From Cyanoderma ruficeps (Eukaryota; Chordata; Aves; Passeriformes; Timaliidae), in the NCBI GenBank assembly GCA_008694505.1, contig VZDJ01000041.1, forward strand, positions 4,916,417-4,980,416: 64,000 bases of DNA, given 5' to 3'. The position numbers and the translations under genes are program-made. The first letter of the stretch is position 1. Every line of letters begins with the position of its first letter. The notes below the pieces were generated by a model. The model was not told where the DNA came from. It worked only from the letters and a program-made list of their open reading frames with translations, and did not search any database. This document shows, piece after piece, positions 1 to 13,590 of the stretch.

Positions 1-1002
1 CATCTAAATGCAAGCACAGATGAAGTATCTGTGGTTGTCTAAGACACACTTGATTTATTTATTTCAGCATGGAAGAAGTTGTGAAACTTGCTCTTCTGTG
101 GACAGGTGATCACAAAGTCTTCATCTTAAGAATTTATGCTGAATTGAACTCTCTCCCCACCCCCAAAGCACATTGAGGAGGAAATACTGGCCAAAAAGGA
201 AATAAGTAATTAATGTTTTAATACTTAGAACTGCTAACTGGTCTGAAGTAACAACGTGATGATTAGATTTTGTTATTTTCATCTCTAGCTCGTATTGCCT
301 GCCAGTGTGTCTACGTGCTTTGGGGGTGGGGAGAGAGTCAAATTCCTGTGGAACAGATCATTGAATACACCTGGCATGACTGTCTCAATGCGGGCTTTGA
401 GATAAGTGTGTGACTGGAGCTTCTCTTGCAACTAGTGGAGTTTTTCTAGGATTAGCCCTTTTGCAAATCAGAAGTACAGCTCAAACCATTGTGGCAGGTT
501 GTGCCAGAGATAGGTATCTAGAACTACCAGTTGTAACTTTTAAATTCCACTGGCAACAATGTTAACTCTTCAAAAGGAGATCATAGACTCAAAATACCCC
601 AACTCTGAAAGTATTACCCTGAAAATATTTTGACCTTGCAAGACTTGTTCACTGTAATACTGGCAGGCTGCCAAGTCTGTGGGAGTGATTTTATGTACAT
701 TCATATGTACTAGTCTCTTAGAAGGCCCGTCTGTTAGTGAATCTACTGAATCCCTTACACCGTCTTTGAGTCACACTGTGAGATTGTGTCTGACAGCAAG
801 ATAACTGCTTGTAGTTGGGTCTCAGCATTCAAGGCAGCAACGTAATTTCCCTGGTTGCTGCTACGTGCAAGGAAACTACAAACCTTCTGAAACGATGCTC
901 TTTCCAATAAGTACTTCCAGGATAATTCCATTCCCTACAGATAACAGTAAAACTTTATGAAACTTATGATCAGTTCTGACATGAGTTTCACATAAGATAG
1001 TC

Positions 1003-1026
1003 AAATATCACAATATTGTGATATTT
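1003..1026. repeat. Perfect 24-bp palindrome
   Basis: Half-site AAATATCACAAT followed directly by its reverse complement ATTGTGATATTT, with no spacer or mismatch, in TMCC3 intron 1. Confidence 0.85.
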
Positions 1027-1573
1027 TAAACATAGTAAGAACTTCTATTATCTGTTGCCTTATGTGATCCAGAAGCCATCTAGAGAACTTGAAAAAGCAG
1101 TGTTAAAATGGTACAAATTTTTTATTTTGCCACATCATAAGTGTTTTCAGTTATTTACATGCTACTAACCCCCACTCCAGTTCTGCACTCTAAACAAGGA
1201 TGCATTCACAGTGTTGTGCATGAATCTTTTTAAGACCTGTATTGGGAAGGTAGTGCCAGAAACTAAACATCACTTTTATCACACTAAACGGATCTAAACC
1301 AGCTCTTCAATGAAAAGCTAAATAAATGACAAATCATTGGGTTTACTAGTCTATATTTAGTCTCTTTTACTGGTCTATTTTTAATTACTTTTAGTAGTAT
1401 TTTTAACTTTTCAATATGCTTCTGAGTTGTTACATGGGTATACTACCCTATAGTGGTGCCAGTACCTGTTGCTAAGCATTTGAAAATGTTTGAACATGTA
1501 TCTGGATTTATTTCAGTGAATCTTTGGCTTTCAGCTAGCAAACAGCCCTAACAGGCTTTTTCAATATCTTATA

Positions 1574-1597
1574 TCATATAGCCTTCAGACTATATGA
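1574..1597. repeat. Inverted repeat, 8-bp arms and 8-bp loop
   Basis: TCATATAG at 1574-1581 and CTATATGA at 1590-1597, loop CCTTCAGA. Confidence 0.65.
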
Positions 1598-4212
1598 CTG
1601 TTGTCTAAATATTGTTAAATTATGCAGAGGAACATAACACCTGCTGCATTTATTTTTGTACTGACCTTCTTTTTTATAACACTCTTGTTAAAGCAGTAAA
1701 TGAACAAGAAAGATAATAAAAAGCATGTAAAAAGCCTACAGACCAAATGGGATGAATAATGAAGTACCTCAGTGTATTCCATAAACTTAAAATGTTGCAG
1801 TATTTCCTAGTTAGTACCAGAAGCGTGTGTAGGGACAGACTTAAAATCTAAATTTGGAGAGCAGAGCAGTAAAAGCTGTGATTTGCTCTTTCCATTGTGA
1901 GAGGTCAGAGTTCCATACAATCATATTTGCATCGAAGGCTTTTGTCCAGTGCAAATCACTGCAATACATTAAAGTTTCCCAGAGAATTTAATGAATTTGT
2001 GCATATCTAAAGACTTTTTCTCTAGCTGAAATAGAATAAAAGACAGGACATTCTGAGTTGCTGAACAGTTATGTAATTTTGGGTTTTGTTTACCACCTGC
2101 TTTTTTTCACCCATCAAACTTTTGTTTTATTGTAAGTAATGTTAAGTCTACAGGAACTAATTTTTAACATAAATTTCTGTCCAAATTTATGTGTTTCTTC
2201 CACTTGCTTACCTACAGGAAGACTGCTTTGATTGTAACATAAATACCAAGAACTAGCAGACTTAAGCTAAAGTAGCTTTCTTTGCAGTTTGCATTATGAT
2301 TGTCAAGCATCAAACCTGTCAAGTAACTGACTACAGAAAGTGAGAGTATTTGTCAGTCTGTTTCTTTAGGAAGAGAGTCTGAAAAATTATTTTTTCACAT
2401 GTAACACTGTTTAGAATATTAACTCGCTGTGTGTAATTAGGCTAACATAATTTGGCATAATCTTACAAAGGGCATGTTTTTGAGGGTTTAGTAATGGATA
2501 TAGATCTTCATCTGTCTGTTGAGACCTCTAAAAATCTGATTTGTTAATGGTACTTTATTTTGGTTAAAAGCATATGACCGAGAGAGATAAAGGGAAAAAT
2601 ATTTAGACAATTTTGTAATGCCTTGATCAAAATGAGCACTGTGGTTTGGGTTTTGATTTGCTTTTCCATTGTCATGGAATGAGATCTCTTGTGTCAAATA
2701 TTAGACTGTTTAAAACAGGATTCTGGAACCTGTGGCCAAGCACAGCTCCCTGCCCAGGTACAGAGCTCTGGCTCAAGGCAGAGCCAGTAACCATGGTTGG
2801 ACTTCAAGGACAGCATGACTCTTATCTGCTTCCTTTCCCACTGAATTCTGCTTTGTTCCTTTTTATCTGTGCTGTTGCTATGACTGAATATGGTAATGCG
2901 TTTATAAGTCTTTTACACCAAACCATGTGATAAAGCCTATCCTCTTGACTGAATAGGAACTTAAGAGAGGAAAAAGGAGAATCAATTTCGAAAGTTCAAA
3001 GGAGAGGGAAGGAGGCAGGCAGGCTGACTAGGAGCAGAATATTGATTTCAGTTTCATTCTAATCAAATCATATTGGTGAATAGGCCTCTAACATCACCAC
3101 AACTCTATAATTAGAAAAATCTAATATGAGTTTAATATGTAGGAACTGGCATTAAGAGAAAATTGGCAAGTAGCATTTATGTCTGTGCTTCTGAAGAAAC
3201 CCTGTACATTTAGCTTGAATGTAAGATCAACACATGCCATTGTCTGTTGATATTTTTTTTTAACACTCTGAATTAAGACTACAAGCTGCTTTAAAAAGAT
3301 CATCAGGTTAATTGTTGTAATCATTGTAATATTGTTGTATTATGGTTTAATAAAATTACATGGGGAACTTCTGTATCCTGATTTAAATAGTTCTGTTGTA
3401 CCGTAATGGCCAAAGAATGCGGGGAAGAAACTTACTTAGGTTGGGCAGCCTGTTGCTTCATACAAAAAATTTATGAGGAGATAAGAGCAACAGTTTGATC
3501 ATCGCTTGATAGAGGCTCTCCCAATTCCCTGTGGTTAGGTAAGAGGGGCAGTGGCTTTCAACAAGCTGAAAATAACTCTTAAAAATACTCCGAAATGTCT
3601 TCTATTGTTTTCATACACTTGGCACGGAAGTTGCTGGGTGAGCTCTGTGACTCAGTTTGTGGGACATGGATGGTGAGCGTGTGACAACTCGACCAAGCAG
3701 AAAAGCAATAGCCTGAGCTCCTGTTTCAGAAATGCTGCCCTGGTCTAGCTATTATGGCTTACAGCTGTATAAGAATCTGAAGTACCTATGTGTTTAATGA
3801 AGTTTTTTTTAGATAAGGTATGAACAACTTCCTTTACCATCGCTGGTTTGACCGTATAAGTAGCTTTATGTTTCTTCATAGCAGGGGAAGTTCGCCAGCA
3901 GTGCTGAAAGAGATTTTTGAGTAAAACAGAGGTGTGTATTAATATCTAACTTGAAGATGGTGGGGTTTTTATTATCTGTTTATAGCAGTTGGCTTACCCA
4001 CCATTATGGATTTGATAATGGATGTTACTGAAGATATAGCAGTTCTATTTTAAGATAGCATGTTAATAATTAAGCAATATCAGTTGTTGTGTCAAGTATC
4101 CATGTAAACTGAAATGTCTGGATTCCATAAAATCATGTGCTTTAGAGTTCACAGTATCCAGACTAAACATTCATTGTTTGTGTCATAATATAAATTATAA
4201 ATAATAATAGTA

Positions 4213-4232
4213 GTGATAATATAAATTATCAC
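4213..4232. repeat. Inverted repeat, 8-bp arms and 4-bp loop
   Basis: GTGATAAT at 4213-4220, loop ATAA, ATTATCAC at 4225-4232, within an AT-rich stretch of TMCC3 intron 1. Confidence 0.7.
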
Positions 4233-7200
4233 AACTATTTAAAAAGAAAAGTTGTTCTGGGATAGTCTTAAGAGCCTTATAGAAGGAGACACATGAAATT
4301 AAGATGTGTTAACACACAGATTGGCAATTTCTGTAACTCCTGGGAAGTATTCTACCAGGTAAAATATATTCCAGATAAAAAAAATGAGCAAATTGATTTA
4401 AGAATAAAAGATGCAGTTGCTACTGTTAGTTGAGCAAAAGCAAAGAGAAGAAAAATACAAGAAAGAAAAAAGTAAAAACTAGGAGTATGAATAAGTACAT
4501 AATCGTTAATGTAAATACTATTTGTGTAGCAAGTTATACTTGTTTTTATTTATGTGAAGTTAACTGCACTAGAGTATTTTAATGACAATATTAAGGTTGC
4601 CTCTTCCAAAAAATCTTAGTGGTTCTCAATGAGAAGAATAGACAGGTTTTGTGTTTAGAGTCTAAATTGTGGCATCCGGCCATATAAATGTCTTGATCAA
4701 GTAAACCACTCTGAACTTTAATCGTGTTTCTACAAATGTTATTTGAAGAGTAATTTTATAATTTCCTGAGAGACATTATTGCCATGAAACATTTTTAGTA
4801 TTGCCCTACTCAATTAAATAAATAAACACCATCACATCCTTTTTAGTGCTAGAATGAAACACCTGAGATTATGATGTTGGTATCCAAATTAAATTGTGAA
4901 TCCAGAAGCATTATAAAGGTTTTAATCCCCTCTCTTTAAATCCCTCCTAGGGAGAGTTTGAACAAAATTAAAAAACCTAAGCGCCTTGAATATCCAAAGG
5001 CAAGAAAATATAATGGGAGCAATACAGGCTGCAAAACCATCTTTGCTTGCCACTTTCTTATGTGAGTGCATTGTTGGTGTCGCCTTTTCAGCCTTGCTAT
5101 CTCCTGAGATAGGTCTTTACTACATCTATGCCAAATTGAACTAAATTTTGCATAAACTTATTAATGAAGTGAAGAAGTTACATGAAGTTGGTCTATATTA
5201 TTTTATATATCCTCTCAATTACAACAGATAGCAGGTTGGATAAGCAGGTTTAATTTTCATGCATTAAATTACTTTTATATTAACAACATAGTTTTAACAG
5301 ATCAAGAAATATCAAATTGAAAACAATTTTCCTACTGAATCTATTCTGTTTTAAGCAATTTAATATGCTGTGCAACTGTACAGTTTATGACCACTTTCCA
5401 TTAGCCTGCTAAACAAAGTCACTACTGTTTCTTGCCTGTGCTTCTCATCTTGCAGTCCTGGCTTTCAGAATGGGTTTTGTGTTGGATCACAGAGAGGAAG
5501 GAGTGGGGGTTTTGTTTGGTTTTGGGTTGTTTTTTTTATTTAGTTAGTTTATAATCACTGAATTTGTGACTAAAGTTTTATGCATAATACACACTCTTTG
5601 GTATATTTACAGTGCATGAGGAGATGTTCACCAAATGTGCCCTGTAGTTAAGAGTTGAGGGCAGTGAGCTTTGTAATGAGCTTTTAGAATCAGCAGGACT
5701 TCCTTTTGCAGGAGTTCACTCTACCCTTGACATTTTAGTTCCGGTGAAACAGAAATGAATGTATTTTCAGTTTGCAAACATCTCTTAGGGGAAAAGTCTG
5801 CTTTCACTTGCTAGTACTATCATGGAAAAACATAATGGTTGCTACACAGGCATCTTCAAAATGACATCAGAGGATTTGTACCATAGAGTAAAAATTTAGT
5901 GAATTCTCATTAAGGGGCATTGTTTAAAAATAGTTTTTTTCTTTATCCATACAGCTTTTTAAAACTGTGATTTAACAGTCTCATTACAAGTAATATGGTG
6001 ACATAAGAATAATAATTTAACCTAGTTTATCTCCCAAAATCATCTGAATTGATTTCTCTAAGTAATTCAGTTTAATAAAACTCACTAATCAGGGAAGCGT
6101 GTTCTCAGAATAGGAATATCTTTAAGACTAGATAAAAATTTCACTGTAGGGTTTTATTTCTCACTAATTGGGTGACTCTCATTGATGTTCTTTTCAGTTA
6201 GACAAGTCTTTTGAATTTTGGGTTTTTGATTAATAGATGTTATGTTATGGAACTTCTCTACAATAGAGTTTCTTTTATGGGTTGAGATATTTGTGTGATG
6301 TGTATTACTATTTGAAATATACAGTGTATACGAAAAGCTGAAAGGAGAAATGGAGTATAAGATGACTCATGACTATGTACAAATAGTGGATTAATTCTAT
6401 AAAATCGATTCAGTCTTAGCTGAATTTTGTTCAGAGAGAACAGACAGACAGAAAAGTTTCTTATATTTTTTAAAAGACAACTCCAACCTCTTATGGGAGT
6501 GACTCATGCTAGTACCAGGCCACAAACATTTAAAAAGATTATATGAGAAACTTCAGCATCATGTGCACAAGAGAACATGTTTCTAGAGGGTGCACAAAGC
6601 ACTGGCTGAAGTACTACTTTGATGTATTGTTATAATGTGCACATGGAGCCTCTTTAAAGAAGAGGATTCAGGGACATCTGCTTGTAGAGGCACACTCATC
6701 TTCACAAAGTCTTCTGTTTGGATCTTTTTACTGGAAAAGTTATCTTTTTTTGTGATTTCAGATTTTATTGTAACTATTTGAGTTGATCATTAGGGTGTAA
6801 CCTTAAAATACCACGCCAAGAGCAGGTTCTCCAGAAGGTGCACGGCAGCTGAAACACTGCATGGATATGAGATTTTCTGTGGGCTAGTACTCACTTATAA
6901 TAATGATAACTTTATGGATATTTTACAAAATGTTTTTAAAAGCATATCTTTACACATGTATATTTATATAAATAACAAGAGAGTAAACATACAAATAATA
7001 TTTGAAGACTTTCTCAACAATGAGGACAACTGTAGATCTATTTATAAATGGAAAGCATCACTTGTCACCCACTTTAATGGCATAGTCACAGCATAGTTTC
7101 TACTTTTCATAACAATATTATTTATATTAACTTTCATTTTCTTTCAGAAGGAAGATATGCAAAGAGCAGGAATCTGTGGTTCTATTGCCTAATGCTTTAT

Positions 7201-7569
7201 ATTGTTCCTTCAGTGAAAAAAAAGGAAAATATTTCTGCTATTTCAAAAATAAATTTAAATAACAAAATGCTTTAAAGTTGTGTTGTTGTGATCCGCAGGA
7301 GATTAAATCCATTGACTCTGCAGAGAATTTTGGTTCTTAATGCACTGCAATTAGGATGTTATCTCCAAAGCTAAGTCAGAGCGGTGTTAATCAGTTGTGT
7401 GTAGTGGCTTAAAATACCATTGTTTCAGAGTGGTATTGAATAACAAATGACCTGCATAATATGAATCTGTGTGATTCAATTTTTAATTGTACTTATTTTG
7501 CCAAATGAAATAAGGGTTTTTTTAAAGTAGTCTTCTAAATAAAACTTTCCCTCTCTCTTTTCTGGGGCG

Positions 7570-7636
7570 CTCTCTCTCTCTCTCTCCCCCCCTCTCCTCC
7601 CTCTCTGTCTGTCTGTCTCTCTCTCTCTTTTTTTTC
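7570..7636 (+). repeat. CT-rich microsatellite / polypyrimidine tract
   Basis: About 67 bases of (CT)n, a C run, TCTG repeats, (CT)n and a T run, ending TTTTTTTTCAG. Only the three G of the CTGT repeats interrupt the pyrimidines. The terminal CAG makes it look like a splice acceptor. Confidence 0.85.
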
Positions 7637-10600
7637 AGTTTTTGTAGATCATGAAGTATGGCCAAAGTTTTTGATTTTTGGTGGCTCAGTCTTCATGCAC
7701 TTCTCTCTCTTGGGGGTTATTCGTGGTTTGGGTACAAATAGAAGCCTTGGATATCAGGTATGGAGCCAAAGCATGCACTCATATGTGTAATGTAGCAAAT
7801 AGCGAAAGTGTACTTGTGTATATAAGTAATGAAGGTTTGATAAAATAAAGTTGCTTTGTCAAGAGATGTACTAGTTATTGTGGTGAGGTAAAAAACCTGC
7901 TTAGTCATGTAATGTTGTAAAGCAGACCCTATCTTTTGATTAAACCTTTTATATAAAAAAATGAACTAAAACTCCTGGGTATAGACAGAACTGCTGATGT
8001 AACAGATATGTATTTTTGAGATTTGACTTTATCAGCCCAGCATGGAGAGATATGCAGGGCAGGGGGGAAAGGAAGAAGCAGGCAGGCTCTTTTAAGTAAG
8101 CAACTCAGTTCACGTACAGGACAAGATGTGATTGTTTATATGCTCAGGATGTGCTGCTGCAGCATTAACGCAAATGAAAAGATCCTATGCCTGATGGAGC
8201 TATTGTTCTCTTGTTTATAAACGGAAGTTTTGCGGTGGTTTAAACAAACAAAATCCCCGAGCCTTGAGTCTTTTGCCTGTGATGGCCAGTCTTTATGGAT
8301 TTAGGGTGTTTTGTATCTCAGTGGTAATACTTTCAAAGTTCCCTGCTACTGTAAAACTTAATGTTCCTGTTACAAAATAGGAATTACATTTTACATAACG
8401 TTGCCAGCTCAAAGCAATAGATGTCATGAATTAGACTAAAATCAGCATTGAGCTGTGGGGTTGCTTTTTGTAGGTCTGTAAATTACATATTTAAAATTTC
8501 CTTAAAGTCGTCTTTGTTTTGGGGCATGGAGGACATGGTTGGTTGTTGACTATGAAGTTAGATGTGAGAGTTATTTCTCTGTAACTGAAGGCAAGAAACT
8601 TCATCATATTTCCTGGAATTCTTTTGTATGATTGTACAGTTCCAGGAGCTGGGATTTCAGAAAATGCTTAGACTATCTGAATAGCAATGAAGTTGAGTTG
8701 ACTGTGAAACAGAAAGAACCAGTGGAGGGAGAAGGTGACCTGTTACAACTCTATCAGTGTGGAATAGTTTGTGATGAGAAGCTAGACAATGCAGTGATAC
8801 AAAGGAAAGCACACTCTAAATCACAAGTGGTGAGAGATGAGAAGCATATGCTGTAACTATGAGAAGTGATTAGTCATAGCAGGTACCTAGCTGGCTTTTT
8901 ATCAAATTCTCATTCATGGAACAGGATTAGTAATTGAAAATGTATAGCAGACTGACTTTTCACAGAATGTTTCACAGTAGTATGGAAAATTTCATTGTTG
9001 CCATCTATTCGGACATCTTTAGAAAAGGAAATCTTATTACTGAATGGGAGGGGAAGAAAAATCCATAAAAGCTGGGAAGGGGGAAGGGAGAGCACTTATT
9101 AGAAACACTAAAAGTAAATTGAACAATAAATCTAGAAGGGATACTAAATATCTCGCATCACTCATCAAAACTATGTCACCCCCACACTGTTTCATAGTGG
9201 TAGTACTTTGAGGGATTTGTGTCACGGGAAAGGTACTCTCCTTTATGGGGAATAGGAGTACAGGCTTCCTATTAGCACTGCCTGATGGAACCACCCATTT
9301 AGCACCTGGAGCTCCCTAGCAATTCCTTCTGTTGCTGTGTAAACCTGAGACAGAAGACCATACATGTGAGTTACATTTATTTTGATCTGAGTTAGGAGAA
9401 ACTATTTTATTGACTTGTTTTTAATTAATAGTGCTTATCTAAAGAGGAAGTCTGAACTAAAGCAAAATAGTTAACCAAGGAGTGTGGAATCTACCTTTTG
9501 CCTTAAGTTTCTTAAGCTTAGTAAGTGCAAGTATTGGCTCATCACTATAGTTTTCTAGCCAGGACAGTGATTTTTATTCTTTTTTTCTTCACATGACTGC
9601 TGGATAGTAAATGGAAAGTACCTCGCTTACTTTTAGAGGCATGTTGTTTTCAATTGTCACTGTCTAGGCACAGAAGTTGTTTGTATTGGAACCAGTTTGC
9701 TTATGGCAGTTTTGTGCAGCCAAAAAACTTGGAACTGGACTGAGTGTGAATTATGACACTGAAGACTTTTCAGTGGATGTTCTTGGGTTCTGAAGGAGCT
9801 GGTGTTACCAGTGAAGGAGAAAACTTCCCCCCATTGTTCTCATCTCCCATTGGTCTAATTTGAAATAGTACCATATCTAAATACTTATTTACACGCAAGC
9901 TGTGACCTAGAAAATTTGGCTTTAGTTCAGTCCTTTAAATAGAAAAGATTCTTTATGGGGTATTTCTGGTTTGAACTAAGCATGCCTATAGGATTTGAGG
10001 CAAACCAGCTTTGGTGTGAAGTTGACTGTTTGGGTCACAGGTTATGCACAAATGTTCAGCCTTGACCAGATTAGATCAAGAGAGTAAAAGTCCAGTCACA
10101 CCAGATTTTCAATGTATGTGCTTTCTTGCAATTGCTTTCTACAGAGTTTGTTTTATAGCATTTTCAACTTTGAGTGGTTGGGTTGGTTTTTTTTTAATTT
10201 TGGGGTTTTTTTTCCACTTAAACTAAAATTACAAGTACATGTATCTCTTTCTTGAGGTGCCTGTGGTTACAGTCTCAACTCTGTGGTGCTAATGAATTAA
10301 AATGGAGGGAAAGATAGGTGATCAAACTGACCCTGAGAAGGACTGGATTCAACATCTGACATCTTGCCTAGTATGCTTAGTAGTTTAGTCTATATCTGAG
10401 GTCTTGATGCAGTTGTCTAGTACAACAACTGAATTTTTATAATTACCAGACCCTGTTGGCATAGTGCAGAAAATTTTCAAAAGGATTCAAATCTCTGCAG
10501 CCTACTCTGCCCCTGTATGATGCCTTACTCATGGAATGGCCTTGAAGTTTCCCTGGCCTTTGTATATTGAAGAGCAGATACTTGCCAAAGGGCATCTGGA

Positions 10601-13489
10601 ATTACCTTTGACTCCTACCTGGAATAAACACCTAATGTTTCTTAGTGAGATGCCTTACAGCTTCAATGTTTTTTTGAGGGGAGATGGGGAGTTAATAGGT
10701 AATAGAAGAATTGTTGATGATGAAAGAAACATTTTCAGTTATTTGACTCCATCAACATTTGCCAGGTGATCTCAGACAAATGGCCCAGGACCTTCCATTA
10801 CCCCAGTAAAAAGTAGAAACGAGTTTTGCTGACTCCCTCCATTCCCATATACTCTCAACCCTCTGCATGATTATGAACATGGTATTCTGAGTGTAGGTAC
10901 TTCTAGATATTACTATCAATCAGCTCTGTAAAAAAACCACAAGCAGAAGGTGTTTTGTTGTAACATATTGTACAAAAATGTTGGGGGCTGATTTTATGTA
11001 ACTTCAAATGTTTTAAGATGATTTAGCTCTATTTTAAGACTTCCATGAAGGATTCTCATATGGATTTTAGAAGGAAGAGTGAACTTGAAAGAGATGGTAA
11101 AAATCTCTCCCCAAATACATTTCTGCTTTGGAATATACTGAAAACTTATTAAAACCCCCTCTGCATGTTCTTTTACCCATTGGAACACCTGTGCTTCTGA
11201 CATATGCATATTTCTGAAAAAAGAGAATTGTTCCTGATCATTTTTGTTGCTATTACCAAATTCTAAGGGCTTTAAAGCTGCCTCAATCCTGTTTTGTATG
11301 CTCCTTATGGGATTCCATTTCTAAGCACTCATTAGAAACTCTTTCAAGACAGACTTAAATTGTCATCATAAGCTTTTGTTTAGCTTGCACAGCTATGACT
11401 GGTGATGGTAATAAGGTTGTTTAGAGAACGAAAAAAAAGGAAACACCTGTAAACTGAGCCTATTTAAATAAGTAGATCATTTTATGTCTTCATGGTTTGT
11501 TTCTGTTAGTCAGGCAACCCAAAGGTGTAGGTTTTCTGGAGCCTGATGCATATATGCCTCTGTCTTACAAATGCTTTTATTTCTCAATGCTTTTTAAAGG
11601 TACTTTTTAAAAGAGCATAAAAGAAATCTATGACCTGAAGAGTAGAGTTCAGTTGTGATACCTTAAACATGGGGGACTTATTTCTCACTTGTCAGTGGAG
11701 AGCCATTGGCACAGTCAGTGGAACACAGGATGTGATTCATCTGAGCAGCCATGGGATGTGGGTTGCACTAGGGTAGGCTGCCTGCCCTTTGTGCTCTGTT
11801 CACTGTGGATTTTTTCTCCTGGATGGATCCCACCCAGGATCTTTGGGGAAGAAATAAGGTCTTCTACGTCTGCTTTACATTTTCCAATAGGATACAATAA
11901 CCAATCTCTTTAGGCCATTAAACATGATATTTTCACCTGTTTAGCAGATCCTGTCCATGTGGAATCCCTTCCCAACAGTCTTGCCTGTGGCATTGGGGAA
12001 CATGGGTCCTGCTGTGCTCTGGGCTCATTGAGCATGGCCTGCAAGTCTGACCTTTGTGCTGCTTTTGCAGACAGTAAGTGAAGAAACATGTGCATCATTA
12101 TGATGCCAATGAAATCCCTATCCTTGCTTCTGGGATTGGGTTTTCAAATCACTATTGTACTCTGAATAGTTCTTTTTGAAGGCAGGCTATCTGTTACCCA
12201 GGCATCCACTTTACATTTAAGACAGGAAGTAAACCTGACAATTCACATGCAGTGAAGGGTTCCTACCAGTGCACCTGTGTTCATTGCACCAAGCAGTGAT
12301 TTTGCTGTCCCTTCTGAAGCTCTGGACTTTGGCTGGGGATGGGTTGCATGGATAGCATGGTCAGGCAGCTGGAGATTTGCTTGGGTCCTTGGAAAAAGGA
12401 GGACTGGGGCTTTATCTCTGGGAGTTGCCTATCTAGCCATCTGTGGTGCCAGGTTCTGATGCAGGCAGGGAGCCTGAACTGCTTTACTTGCCTTTCACTT
12501 GTTTGTAAAAGCTCGTATTTCAGCAGCACAAACATGACTATTAGTACTCAGCTGAGTTGTTGAGAAGTGTATATGTGAACTGCTCCATAAAGTGCAGTGG
12601 TCTCTCTCCAAGGCCCAGGTTTCCTTTTTGCAGGCTAACATCTGCTATGGCTATCCCCAGGACCATATGCAGATTGATTTTTTTTCCTGTTTTTTTCCTA
12701 GAAGACAGATTGAGGGCATGTCTCTGGTATTGCCTCAAACTATGGGCTAGTGCTTTGATTTCCTGTCTACCTCGTGGTACCACATGTCTCAGGACTGCTG
12801 CTTCTCATCTACTGCTAATGCCCAGCCCCCTATTAATTACCATAATATGAGATACATATGATGATTCTTTTCTCTTAAAGTACTTCTCAGTTCCAAAAGG
12901 ATGGCTCATCCATTTTAACTATTGGGGCTGCTACTGTATGTAAATGTATTTTTCTCTTGGCAACCACAATTTAAAAAATAAAATTAAAAACCAATCTCTC
13001 AACAATTCCTTTATTATTAACAGCTTGGTGGCCCTGTGAGATGCTGGGGACCCAGGAGTCACAGAAGGAACGATGGCATGGATGACATTCCTCATTTCTT
13101 CCCGTAGCGTAGCTGGAAGAGCACTCACACAGTTTGAAGGAGACGTGCATTCAGTCTTCTGCGCTGGGAGGGTTTCAGCCTGCATCCCAGGAGAGGGCAC
13201 TAGTCCCTGCAGGGATGAGGAAGCATCTCAGACTTGCAGTCTTGTGCTCAGTATAAAGAGTGAGGCATTCGATACAGCAGGAAGTGAAGATAATTCTTCT
13301 CATCACAGGATGAGACTTGCAGCAAGAAGTATTTGGGGTAGGATTTGAAGATGGAAATCTGGTGTCTTGGGGTAGCATTAGTGCTGAGCTATAAAACAAT
13401 CACAAATGGATCATCAAGGTAGAAGAAGGGTGACAGGCCACTTGTCTAGACATGCCTGACTTCCCCACTGTCTGCTTGCTTCTGATTTA

Positions 13490-13590
13490 AAATAACCAAA
13501 CCAAAACCCCAAAAAACCCTAAACCCCACAAAATTCAACCAACCAGCCCCTCACCTAAAAAATAAATAACTCCACCCCACAATACACATC
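13490..13590 (-). repeat. A/C-rich low-complexity tract
   Basis: Long A/C-dominated run (AACCAAACCAAAACCCC, AAAACCCTAAACCCCAC) in TMCC3 intron 1; on the minus strand it equals the T/G tracts seen elsewhere. Confidence 0.7.

Noticed and set aside
12277..12850. Cluster of overlapping short open frames on both strands
   Set aside because: None exceeds 100 codons and none resembles a protein I know; recorded only as a GC-richer patch.
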